Assembly (NCBI GenBank): GCA_014799765.1
Contig: JAAVHK010000074.1
Location: 1-11,725 of the forward strand
Reading direction: 5' to 3'
Source of the DNA: Ruminococcus sp.
Lineage (GTDB): Bacteria; Bacillota; Clostridia; Oscillospirales; Ruminococcaceae
Length of the DNA stretch: 11,725 bases
Shown: positions 1 through 8,100 of the stretch, piece by piece
How positions within the stretch are numbered: position 1 is the stretch's first letter
How the letters are laid out: every line of letters begins with the position of its first letter
The notes under the pieces: generated by a model
Databases searched by the model: none
Seen by the model: the letters and a program-made list of their open reading frames with translations, nothing else
What the model was told of the DNA's origin: nothing
Made by a program: the position numbers and the translations under genes

Positions 1-2
1 CA

Positions 3-635
3 AAGCCTGAACTTGAAGCCTGTCCGTTCTATGTTCCCGATACTGAAGGTCAGAAAGGTAACTGGACTGAACTTTTCAGTCAACCCGATAAACCGCTTTA
101 TGTAGAGTTAGGTTGCGGAAAAGGTGGTTTCATATCGCAGATAGCACCGGCTCACCCTGAAATAAATTTCATTGCTATGGATATAAAAAATGAAATGTTA
201 GTCCTTGCAAAACGCAAGATTGAAGAAGCGTACAGGACTGAAAACAGACCGGTTGATAATGTCCGGATAGCTATTCAGAATATCGAACGCCTTGACTTAG
301 CGTGGGACGAATATGACCGTGCCGACAGAATCTATATTAATTTCTGTAATCCGTGGGGTAAGGCGAAACATAAGAAACGTCGTCTCACACATACCCGACA
401 GCTTATTAATTACAGGAAATTCCTTAAAGGTGAGATATGGTTCAAAACCGACGACGACGAACTTTTTGAGGAATCCTTTGAATATTTCCGTGAAGCCGGT
501 TTTGTGATAAAGTTCAGTACATACGATTTACACAGTGAAACAGGTATAGAAAATTACGTCACGGAACACGAAAAGATGTTCACGGAAGAGGGCAAGAAAA
601 TTAAATTTCTTATCGCCGAACCGGTCAGGGAGTAA
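3..635 (+). CDS. trmB: tRNA (guanine-N7-)-methyltransferase, 5' end cut off
   Basis: This enzyme transfers a methyl group from S-adenosylmethionine to N7 of G46 in the variable loop of tRNAs. The frame is open from base 3 with no start in the window; 210 codons are visible. The first visible residues (KPELEACPFYVPD) match the family a little after its N-terminus, so about ten residues are probably missing. The SAM-binding motif VELGCGKGGF is at bases 102-131. The family block normally written DPWPKxRHxKRRLTH appears here as NPWGKAKHKKRRLTH, near bases 345-390; Gly in place of the second Pro is a small deviation. The C-terminal FKTDDDELFEESFEYFREAGF-type segment is also typical. Starting at the internal ATG at 177 would remove the SAM site, so that is not the true start. 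The next ORF begins 4 bases after the stop. Confidence 0.95.
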   Translation, partial: KPELEACPFYVPDTEGQKGNWTELFSQPDKPLYVELGCGKGGFISQIAPAHPEINFIAMDIKNEMLVLAKRKIEEAYRTENRPVDNVRIAIQNIERLDLAWDEYDRADRIYINFCNPWGKAKHKKRRLTHTRQLINYRKFLKGEIWFKTDDDELFEESFEYFREAGFVIKFSTYDLHSETGIENYVTEHEKMFTEEGKKIKFLIAEPVRE

Positions 636-639
636 GCCT

Positions 640-855
640 ATGGAGTACAGAAAAACAGGTGAAAAATTTTCATTCGGGATAGGAACTGTCAGAACTGCCG
701 GTATCGGAAAACTTTCCGACAGTAAAAAAATTACCGGAAGATGTTCAGCGAAAACTATCGCAGAAAGAGCAGTCACAGCCGGTATACAGGCTATGGCGGT
801 CACTGGTGTGATAATTCTGAAATGTCATATCAACAACAGGAGGAATAAAACTTGA
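640..855 (+). CDS. Small basic protein of unknown function (71 aa)
   Basis: I do not recognise this protein. The ORF starts 4 bases after the trmB stop, with GGGAG (627-631) just upstream of the ATG, and its TGA overlaps the TTG start of pyrC in the sequence TTGA (852-855). Its codons (ACT GCC GGT ATC GGA AAA CTT TCC GAC) look like those of the neighbours. The protein is strongly basic, with about 16 Lys/Arg against 4 Asp/Glu. Residues 44-60 form an uncharged, mostly hydrophobic stretch flanked by basic residues, which could be one membrane segment or a buried helix. Tight packing on both sides and the ribosome site support translation. Against it, the ORF is short, has no recognised domain, and its end carries the pyrC ribosome binding site, so it could be a spacer that happens to be open. 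Confidence 0.45.
   Translation: MEYRKTGEKFSFGIGTVRTAGIGKLSDSKKITGRCSAKTIAERAVTAGIQAMAVTGVIILKCHINNRRNKT
838..843 (+). promoter_or_regulatory. Ribosome binding site that sets the TTG start of pyrC
   Basis: AGGAGG lies 8 bases before the TTG at 852. There is no ATG in this frame between here and the first conserved residues of dihydroorotase (KILIKNIRAVD), so the strong site plus spacing decides for the TTG. The site lies inside the last codons of the upstream 71-codon ORF, which could couple translation of the two. Confidence 0.75.
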
Positions 856-2120
856 ATAAAATACTGATAAAAAATATACGTGCCGTCGATACGGAAAAAG
901 ACATCATAACCGATATTCTTATAGAAAACGGAAAAATTTCCGGAATATCGGCAAAAATTGATACTAATGCAGACCGCACAATTGACGGTACGGGACTTGT
1001 ACTTATGCCGTCGCTTTTCGATATGCACGTACATTTCCGTGACCCTGGACTGACTTACAAGGAAGACATAATAACCGGTTGTCAATCCGCCCTTGCCGGT
1101 GGAGTTACCGGAGTTCTTGCAATGCCGAATACCAAACCGCCATGTGATAATCCGGAAACAATCCGGTATATCATAGAAAAATCACGTGATACCGGCGTTG
1201 AAGTATATCCGGTAGGATGTATCACTAATGGTATGAGTGGTGACGGTCTTTGTGATTACGAATCACTTAAAAATGCCGGTTGTATATGCATATCCGACGA
1301 CGGCAGACCAGTCGAGAACGCCGGAATGATGCGACAGGCTCTTGAAAAATCCAACGAAAACGGTTTACTGGTTGCTTCTCACTGTGAGGATTTAAGTATC
1401 ATAAACGGCGGTATAATGAACAACGGCGAGACTTCCCGAAAATTAGGCGTAAAAGGTATGGACAGGTCTTCAGAAGACTACATAACCGCACGTGAAATAA
1501 TACTTGCTTCGTCAGTCAATGCACGTATACATATATGTCACGTAAGCACAGAAGGAAGTTCCGCAATTATACGCTTTGCGAAATCACGAGGCGTTAAGGT
1601 AACCTGCGAAACTGCACCACATTATTTCATGCTTACCGACAAGCTACTTGAAAAGCGTGATGCCGATTACAGAATGAATCCGCCGTTAAGAACTCCGGAA
1701 GACGTAAGGGCTATAATAAATGCCATAAAAGACGGTACTGTTGATTGCATAATAACTGACCATGCCCCACACGCTCCCGAAGAAAAAGCGGATTTTGAAA
1801 AAGCTCCTAATGGTGTGGTAGGTCTGGAAACATCATTGTCGGCAACTCTTACGGCACTGTATCATACAGGGGAAATATCTTTAAATAAAGTCGTTGAGTT
1901 GATGTGCGTGAATCCACGTAAAATATTAGGTCTTGAAATTCCTGAAATTTCAGTAGGAAAAACTGCCGATTTAATCATTACCGACATCAACAGAAAATGG
2001 ACTGTCCAGCCGGAAAAACTTCATTCAAAGTCAAAAAATACTGTCTTTAAAGGTATGGAACTTACCGGAAAAAATCTCATGACGATTTCAAAAGGCGTCA
2101 TAAGATACGAAAATTTATAA
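852..2120 (+). CDS. pyrC: Dihydroorotase (class I, zinc amidohydrolase)
   Basis: Dihydroorotase catalyses the reversible cyclisation of N-carbamoyl-L-aspartate to dihydroorotate, the third step of de novo pyrimidine synthesis, in the cytoplasm. The 422-residue length fits class I enzymes. The metal-binding HxH is H59/H61 in DMHVHFRDPG. Other expected ligands are an Asp in ISDDGRP (D149/D150), H177 in ASHCED, H230 in HICHVS and D303 in ITDHAPH. The substrate-loop motifs AMPNTKPP and RMNPPLR are also present. In bacterial class I enzymes a bridging Asp in the SDDG motif takes the place of the carboxylated Lys of class II; that is family knowledge, but the motif is seen here. Translation starts at TTG with a strong AGGAGG, and the start overlaps the stop of the preceding small ORF. 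pyrF follows after a 29-base gap, as expected for a shared operon. Confidence 0.96.
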   Translation: MNKILIKNIRAVDTEKDIITDILIENGKISGISAKIDTNADRTIDGTGLVLMPSLFDMHVHFRDPGLTYKEDIITGCQSALAGGVTGVLAMPNTKPPCDNPETIRYIIEKSRDTGVEVYPVGCITNGMSGDGLCDYESLKNAGCICISDDGRPVENAGMMRQALEKSNENGLLVASHCEDLSIINGGIMNNGETSRKLGVKGMDRSSEDYITAREIILASSVNARIHICHVSTEGSSAIIRFAKSRGVKVTCETAPHYFMLTDKLLEKRDADYRMNPPLRTPEDVRAIINAIKDGTVDCIITDHAPHAPEEKADFEKAPNGVVGLETSLSATLTALYHTGEISLNKVVELMCVNPRKILGLEIPEISVGKTADLIITDINRKWTVQPEKLHSKSKNTVFKGMELTGKNLMTISKGVIRYENL

Positions 2121-2132
2121 ATTTTTTTTGTG

Positions 2133-2138
2133 AAAGGA
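2133..2138 (+). promoter_or_regulatory. Ribosome binding site of pyrF
   Basis: AAAGGA lies 5 bases before an in-frame TTG (2144) and 11 bases before the ATG (2150). The 5-base spacing is short and the ATG gives the usual family N-terminus (MSFDRLIEKI), so I prefer the ATG. The alternative adds only two residues. Confidence 0.55.
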
Positions 2139-2149
2139 AAGATTTGATT

Positions 2150-3076
2150 ATGTCATTTGACAGACTTATTGAAAAAATCATTGAAATGAAAAATCCTACA
2201 GTAGTAGGTCTTGACCCGAAACTTGAATATGTTCCGGAATATATCCGGAGCAGGCACATTCAGGAAACCGGCGAAACTCTTTTATCGGCTTCGAGGGCTG
2301 TACTCGATTTCAACAAGGCTATTATCGACGAAATTTACGATATAGTACCGGCTATAAAACCACAGTCAGCGTACTATGAAATGTACGGTTTTTACGGCGT
2401 ACAGACTCTTGCAGAGACTATCAGTTATGCGAAAAGTAAGGGAATGTTTGTCATTACGGACGGCAAAAGAAATGACATCGGTGCTACTATGGGAGCGTAT
2501 ACAAATGCACATCTCGGTGAAGTGACCGTCGGCGAAACAGTCATTGAACCGTTTTCCGCTGATGCCCTTACGGTAAACGGCTATCTCGGTACGGACGGTA
2601 TAGAACCTTTACTCAAAGTATGTCGTGAAAAGGATAAGGGTATATACGTACTTGTAAAGACTTCCAACAAGTCAAGCGGTGAACTTCAGGACAGAAAACT
2701 TGACGACGGTACACCTATTTACGCACTTATGGGCGATATGTGCGAAAAATGGGGTTCCGATACCGTCGGAAAATATGGCTATTCGGCAGTAGGTGCGGTA
2801 GTAGGTGCTACTTATCCCGAAATGCTCACGGAGTTAAGACAAAGACTTCCGCATACAATGTTTTTAGTCCCTGGCTATGGTGCTCAGGGCGGAGGTGCGG
2901 AAGGTCTTAAAGGTGGTTTTGATTCCAACGGTCTCGGAGCTATCGTAAATTCTTCACGTGCGGTAATGTGTGCGTACAAGAAAGAGGGTTGCGACGAAAA
3001 AGACTTCGCAAAATCCGCACGCCGTGAGGTCATTCGCATGAGAGACGATATAACACAGTATATCAACCTCAAATGA
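2150..3076 (+). CDS. pyrF: Orotidine 5'-phosphate decarboxylase (group 2)
   Basis: This enzyme decarboxylates OMP to UMP, the last step of de novo pyrimidine synthesis. The product has 308 residues, the longer size of group 2 enzymes (the short group has about 230-240). Visible landmarks are the N-terminal VVGLDPKLEYVP, FNKAIID followed by VPAIKPQSAYYE, the catalytic DxKxxD motif D104-K106-D109 in DGKRNDIG, VLVKTSNKSSGE in the middle, and the phosphate-binding FLVPGYGAQGG near the end, followed by IVNSSRAVM. The ATG at 2150 was chosen over the TTG at 2144, which would add Met-Ile. The next gene starts 9 bases after the stop, and its ribosome site overlaps the pyrF stop codon, so co-translation is likely. 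Confidence 0.96.
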   Translation: MSFDRLIEKIIEMKNPTVVGLDPKLEYVPEYIRSRHIQETGETLLSASRAVLDFNKAIIDEIYDIVPAIKPQSAYYEMYGFYGVQTLAETISYAKSKGMFVITDGKRNDIGATMGAYTNAHLGEVTVGETVIEPFSADALTVNGYLGTDGIEPLLKVCREKDKGIYVLVKTSNKSSGELQDRKLDDGTPIYALMGDMCEKWGSDTVGKYGYSAVGAVVGATYPEMLTELRQRLPHTMFLVPGYGAQGGGAEGLKGGFDSNGLGAIVNSSRAVMCAYKKEGCDEKDFAKSARREVIRMRDDITQYINLK

Positions 3077-3085
3077 GGTGATTTA

Positions 3086-3559
3086 ATGTATCAATTCAGA
3101 AAAGCAACTGAAGAAGAATTGTCCGTACTGGAAATGAACGGTTGTTCTAAACTTTGCAGTGTGTATGGTTTGGACTGTACAGACGAAAAGTTTGCACTTT
3201 TTTTCGGTAAGCTGATAACGCTTTTCGGTGAACCCGATTATACAACTGACGACTATGAAAATATGTACAGCTATTGGATTATCGCTGAGGACGGACAGAA
3301 TAAAATTTATCTTGAAGTCTGTCACGGAGCAAGTGGGGCATCTGTCGGCGGTAAGCCAATGGGTACAGACAGGGAGCAGGAAAAAATATATATGAAAGTC
3401 GCCGGTGAACTTATTTCATTTATTGAGAGTGCTGAACCGTCCGATTACGAATGGCAGGGCTTTTATGAAGATTATGATATAAATGTCAAGTATACTGTAA
3501 AGGACGGCATTGCTTATACATCGGAATATCCGGCAGAAAGCGAGGAAGATTATGAATAA
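3086..3559 (+). CDS. Acidic protein of unknown function, first of a tandem paralogous pair
   Basis: I do not recognise this 157-residue family. GAGGTGA overlapping the pyrF stop is the ribosome site. The protein is acidic, has no signal peptide and no membrane segment, so it is probably a cytoplasmic single-domain protein. It shares its whole layout with the next gene product: an N-terminal YxFR.(A/S)T.EE, then DEK(F/Y)ALFFGK, MYSY, a G-rich (V)xHGAxG segment, ESAEPSDYxWQGxYED, and a C-terminal NxxYTVxDGxA. The conserved core covers about residues 33-150. There are three Cys before residue 35 that the paralogue largely lacks. The position between pyrF and carA suggests co-transcription with the pyrimidine genes, but nothing in the sequence shows a pyrimidine role. 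The size and acidity would also fit small immunity-like proteins, which is only a guess. Confidence 0.85.
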   Translation: MYQFRKATEEELSVLEMNGCSKLCSVYGLDCTDEKFALFFGKLITLFGEPDYTTDDYENMYSYWIIAEDGQNKIYLEVCHGASGASVGGKPMGTDREQEKIYMKVAGELISFIESAEPSDYEWQGFYEDYDINVKYTVKDGIAYTSEYPAESEEDYE

Positions 3560-4010
3560 ATATACGTTCAGAGTTTCTACCGACGAGGAAATTAAAGAAA
3601 ATCCGGTACACTGTGGCAGGTGGATTTATGAAAATGCATCTGACGAAAAATACGCCTTGTTTTTCGGAAAAGTAAGAAGTCGTTTCGGCGTGAACGACAG
3701 TATAAGTCCCGACTGGGAAATGATGTATTCATATCCGGTTACTGTCGGGGACGATAGCGGAAACAAATTCTTTTTCGACGTATATCACGGAGCAGGTGGG
3801 TCATCAATCGCCACGCCATTGGATAAACTCACACCGGAATACGAATCGGCAGAAAAAGCATTGATTGACTATATCGAAAGTGCAGAACCGTCAGATTACG
3901 TATGGCAGGGAGTCTATGAAGATATTCCGGTAAATATAACTTATACCGTCAGGGACGGCAAGGCTTTTATAGAATCTGAATTTCCGGAAAATATGGAAGA
4001 TTTCATGTAA
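3552..4010 (+). CDS. Acidic protein of unknown function, second of the tandem paralogous pair
   Basis: This 152-residue protein is a paralogue of the preceding one. It shares DEKYALFFGK, MYSY, the HGAGG turn, ESAEPSDYVWQGVYED and ITYTVRDGKA. The start is the ATG at 3552, which overlaps the last 8 bases of the upstream gene; GAGGAA at 3542-3547 lies just before it. That overlap suggests translational coupling and roughly linked expression. A longer reading from 3510 would add 14 residues (IHRNIRQKARK-type) that have no counterpart in the paralogue and lie in another frame of the upstream gene, so it is rejected. Compared with the first copy, the central loop (DDSGNKFFFDV) is slightly longer. 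No signal peptide or membrane segment is visible. Function is unknown. The pair most likely arose by local duplication, and the clear divergence outside the core argues that this was not recent. Confidence 0.85.
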   Translation: MNKYTFRVSTDEEIKENPVHCGRWIYENASDEKYALFFGKVRSRFGVNDSISPDWEMMYSYPVTVGDDSGNKFFFDVYHGAGGSSIATPLDKLTPEYESAEKALIDYIESAEPSDYVWQGVYEDIPVNITYTVRDGKAFIESEFPENMEDFM

Positions 4011-4027
4011 AAAAATTATGTTTAACT

Positions 4028-4055
4028 CACGGTCACAAAGGCGTGACTGTGTTTT
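4028..4055 (+). terminator. Hairpin with short T run between the unknown pair and carA
   Basis: CACGGTCAC (4028-4036) pairs with GTGACTGTG (4043-4051) over 9 base pairs, one of them a G-U, around the loop AAAGGC, followed by TTTT. This looks like a moderate intrinsic terminator or attenuator in the 79-base gap before carA. The T run is short, so read-through is likely and carAB may still be partly transcribed from upstream. Confidence 0.55.
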
Positions 4056-4060
4056 ATAAA
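4032..4060 (+). promoter_or_regulatory. Possible weak promoter for carAB
   Basis: GTCACA (4032-4037, four of six matches to TTGACA) is 17 bases before TATAAA (4055-4060, five of six matches to TATAAT). Transcription would begin near 4067, about 23 bases before the carA start. The -35 box lies inside the hairpin described at 4028-4055. The match is weak and may be chance in AT-rich DNA. Confidence 0.25.
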
Positions 4061-4089
4061 ACTTCAGACTAATTGAAAGGGTTGATAAA

Positions 4090-5196
4090 ATGTCATTTTT
4101 TAATCAATCGGAAAAGGCTTACCTGATGCTTGCTAATGGTCAGGTATTCGAGGGAAAAAGCCTTGGTGCGAAAGGTACTGTAATAGGCGAGGTTGTTTTT
4201 ACAACAGGTCTCACAGGCTATCAGGAAACGCTTACTGACCCGAGTTATTACGGTCAGATAGTCACACAGACTTTTCCTCTTATAGGAAACTATGGCGTGA
4301 ATCATGAGGACAATGAATCTGCACGTTCCTATGTGACAGGCTATATTGTCAGGGAATCATGTGATATGCCGTCAAATTTTCGTTGCGAGGGAAATATAAG
4401 GGATTTCCTTACGGAAAATAATATCGTAGGTATATCGGGAATCGATACAAGAAGCCTCACAAGAATTATCCGTGAAACAGGCGTTATGAACGGTGTCATC
4501 ACAACAGAAAATATTTATGACAAAAAAGAAGAACTTCTTGAAAAGGTAAAGGCATTTGAGATAAAAAATGCTGTGAAATCGGTCACAAACAGCGAAATTC
4601 TCACATATTCCGGTGAAAATCCTAAGTATAAGGTAGTACTTTTTGACTTCGGATATAAAAGAAATATCCGTCAGGAACTCGTGAAACGTGGTTGTGAAGT
4701 GATAGTAGTTCCGGCAGATACCACCGCAGAAAATGTTAAGGCAATAAATCCGGACGGTATAATGTTTTCTAACGGTCCGGGGAATCCGGCGGAAAATGTA
4801 CAGATTATCGAGAATATAAAGGAAATTCAGAAACTCGGCATAGCTATTTTCGGAATCTGTCTCGGACATCAGCTTATGGCACTTGCAAACGGCGGAAAAA
4901 CCGAAAAACTCAAATACGGACACAGGGGAGCTAATCAGCCTGTTATTGACCTTGAAAGCGGTCTGACATACGTTACAAGTCAGAATCATGGTTACGCAGT
5001 AATCGGGGAAAGTATTCCGGAAGAAATCGGACACGTTTCGCACGTCAACGCCAATGACAAGACCTGTGAGGGCATACGCTATACCGCTGTGAACGCTTTT
5101 ACAGTACAGTTCCACCCCGAAGCACATGGCGGTCCGCTTGATACGGCGTATCTGTTCGACGAGTTTATAAGTGCTATGGAAAGTGAGGTAAAATAA
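4090..5196 (+). CDS. carA: Carbamoyl-phosphate synthase small (glutaminase) subunit
   Basis: CarA hydrolyses glutamine and passes ammonia through an internal tunnel to CarB for carbamoyl phosphate synthesis, feeding pyrimidine and arginine pathways. At 368 residues it has the normal length. The N-terminal CarA domain shows GEVVFTTGLTGYQETLTDPS and PLIGNYGVN. The C-terminal class I glutamine amidotransferase domain begins near residue 180 (KVVLFDFGYKRNI) and carries the catalytic triad: C257 in FGICLGHQ, and H342 and E344 in QFHPEAHGGP. The TSQNHGYAV segment is also typical. GAAAGGG (4075-4081) lies 8 bases before the ATG. carB starts 2 bases after the stop, the usual arrangement for making the two subunits together. 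Confidence 0.97.
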   Translation: MSFFNQSEKAYLMLANGQVFEGKSLGAKGTVIGEVVFTTGLTGYQETLTDPSYYGQIVTQTFPLIGNYGVNHEDNESARSYVTGYIVRESCDMPSNFRCEGNIRDFLTENNIVGISGIDTRSLTRIIRETGVMNGVITTENIYDKKEELLEKVKAFEIKNAVKSVTNSEILTYSGENPKYKVVLFDFGYKRNIRQELVKRGCEVIVVPADTTAENVKAINPDGIMFSNGPGNPAENVQIIENIKEIQKLGIAIFGICLGHQLMALANGGKTEKLKYGHRGANQPVIDLESGLTYVTSQNHGYAVIGESIPEEIGHVSHVNANDKTCEGIRYTAVNAFTVQFHPEAHGGPLDTAYLFDEFISAMESEVK

Positions 5197-5198
5197 AT

Positions 5199-8100
5199 AT
5201 GCCACTCAGAAAGGATATTAAAAAAGTACTTGTTATCGGTTCAGGACCTATTGTAATCGGACAGGCTGCCGAATTTGATTACGCCGGAACACAGGCTTGC
5301 CGTGCCTTGAAACAGGAGGGTCTGGAAGTAGTTCTTATAAACTCTAATCCGGCTACTATCATGACGGATAAGGCTATGGCTGATAAGGTATATATTGAAC
5401 CTCTTACACTTGACGTAGTAAAACGTATAATCGAAATCGAAAAACCTGACAGTGTTCTTTCGACACTCGGCGGACAGACCGGACTTACATTATCAATGCA
5501 GTTGGCGGAAGAGGGCTTTCTGGAATCCCATAATGTAAAGTTACTCGGTGCAGACCCCGAAACAATCCATAAGGCAGAAGACAGACAGGCATTTAAGGAT
5601 ACCATGGAAAAAATAGGTGAACCTTGTATACCGTCAAAAGTAGTCGAGACGGTAGAAGATGCTATGGAGTTTGCCAAAGTAATAGATTATCCGGTTATAG
5701 TCAGACCGGCATTCACACTGGGCGGTACTGGTGGCGGTATCGCACAGAATCCGGAAGAACTCCACGAAATAGCTACAAATGGTTTAAGGCTTTCACCGAT
5801 AACTCAGATACTCGTTGAAAAATGTATAAGCGGTTGGAAAGAAATTGAATTTGAAGTTATACGTGATGCCAAAGGTAACGTTATAACAGTATGTTCCATG
5901 GAAAATTTTGACCCTGTAGGCGTTCATACCGGCGACAGTATAGTTATTGCACCGGCTGTCACGCTCACTGACAGGGAATACCAGATGTTGAGAACATCGG
6001 CAATAAATATCATAAAGGAACTCAAAGTTGAGGGCGGTTGTAACTGTCAGTTCGCACTGCACCCGACGAGTTTTGAATACGCCGTCATAGAAGTAAATCC
6101 ACGTGTATCACGTTCTTCCGCCCTTGCTTCAAAGGCTACCGGCTACCCGATAGCAAAAGTTGCCACAAGAATAGCCGTCGGCTATACACTCGATGAGATA
6201 GTAAATCAGGTTACAGGAAAAACTTATGCCTGTTTTGAACCTGCTCTTGATTACGTTGTAGTAAAGTTTCCGAAGTGGGCGTTTGATAAATTCGTTTACG
6301 CAAAAAGGACACTCGGTACACAAATGAAGGCTACCGGCGAAGTAATGGCTATCGGTACGAGTTTTGAACAGGCTATTATGAAAGCAGTCCGCTCTGTCGA
6401 GTTAGGGCTTGATACCATGAATCTTAAAAAACTTGAAAAGTATTCCACAGAAGAAATCCGTGAAAGACTTCACATTATAGACGACGAACGCTCTTTTACA
6501 GTTTTCGAGGCTCTTAAACGTGGTATCACTCCGGAAGAAATTCACGATATAACCATGATTGATAACTGGTTTCTGTATAAATTACTGAATCTTGTCGAGT
6601 TGGAAAAGTGGCTTTCTGACGGTCAGCTTACAGAAGAAAAGTACAATACCGCTAAACAGTACGGTTATCTTGACAGTACCATTGAAAGAATATCCGGTCA
6701 GAAGTGTCCGGTAAAAAAACACGCAGTCTATAAAATGGTTGATACGTGTGCAGGCGAGTTTAAGGCGGAAACACCATATTTTTACTCCACTTTCGACGAC
6801 GAAAACGAAGCACTCCAGTTTATAGAACGTCAGAACACCGGCAAGAAAAAAGTAATAGTATTCGGTTCTGGACCTATAAGAATAGGTCAGGGTATCGAAT
6901 TTGACTACTGTTCCGTACATTGTGTATGGACGTTAAAGGAATTAGGTTACGAAGCCGTAATATGTAACAATAATCCGGAAACAGTCTCCACGGACTTTGA
7001 CACCGGCGACAGACTATATTTTGACCCTCTTACAAAAGAAGATGTTGAATCCATTATAGAGACCGAAAAGCCATACGGTGTTGTTGTACAGTTCGGCGGA
7101 CAGACCGCTATAAAACTTACACGTCATCTTTCGGATATGGGCGTAAATATTCTCGGTACATCTGCCGATATGATTGACGCCGCTGAAGACAGGGAACGTT
7201 TTGACGAGATACTTGAAAAATGTGGTATACCACGTCCGCAGGGACATACAGTCATGACTACCGAAGAAGCTGTAATTTCTGCCGAAAGTCTCGGATATCC
7301 GGTACTTCTCAGACCGTCATATGTTTTAGGCGGTCAGAATATGATTATAGCACATTCAAAGGCTGATGTCATAGAGTACATGGGAATTATCACAAGTCAT
7401 ATGATTGAAAATCCGGTACTTATTGATAAGTACATGATGGGTACGGAAGTTGAAGTAGATGCCATATGCGACGGTGAAGACTTCCTTATACCTGGTATCA
7501 TGGAACACATTGAACGTGCCGGTGTACATTCCGGCGATTCGATTTCAATATATCCGGCACAACATCTTTCCGACAGAATAAAGCGTATAATAGTTGAGTA
7601 TACAAGAAAACTCGCAAAGGAACTCAATGTTATAGGACTGGTAAACATTCAGTACGTCGTATATAATCACGAAGTATATGTAATCGAAGTTAATCCGCGT
7701 TCTTCACGTACAGTACCGTATATAAGTAAAGTTACCGGTATACCTATGGTAGATATTGCTACTAAAATAATGTTCGGGGCAAAGCTGAAAGATATGAGCT
7801 ATCAGAGCGGACTTTATCCGGCTGGTGATTATGTTGCGGTAAAAGTACCGGTATTCAGTTTTGAAAAGCTCACCGACGTCGATACAATGTTAGGACCTGA
7901 AATGAAGTCCACCGGTGAATGTCTGGGCATAGGAAGAAATCTTGAGGACGCTCTCTTAAAAGGTCTCATAGGAGCAGGTTTTGACCTCAAACGTGAAGGT
8001 GGTGTACTTATTTCAGTACGTGATACCGATAAGCAGGAAATATTACCTATTGCCGATAAATTTGAACGCATGGGCTTTGAACTGTTTGCGACTTCCGGCA

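Noticed and set aside
704..719. Perfect small inverted repeat TCGGAAA-AC-TTTCCGA in the small ORF
   Set aside because: The stem is short, it is followed by A's rather than T's, and TCCGG/CCGGA-like words are common throughout the window, so chance is enough.
528..803. Minus-strand open frame (91 codons) opposite the trmB end and the small ORF
   Set aside because: The hydrophobic start looks a little like a signal peptide, but the frame covers the conserved trmB end, and the plus-strand ORF has the better ribosome site and spacing.
2110..2129. AT-only inverted repeat followed by a T run between pyrC and pyrF
   Set aside because: AAAATTT/AAATTTT has no GC pairs and would be too weak for a terminator; it also covers the pyrC stop in AT-rich sequence.
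3510..3551. Upstream ATG extending the second paralogue by 14 codons
   Set aside because: The added residues have no counterpart in the first paralogue, and the ATG at 3552 has its own ribosome site and matches the start of the paralogue.
4372..5205. Long open frame (277 codons) on the minus strand across carA
   Set aside because: It lies fully antisense to a clear CarA reading frame. Its translation is rich in Cys, Phe, Tyr and Ile without domain order, and no ribosome site was seen. It is a shadow caused by codon bias.
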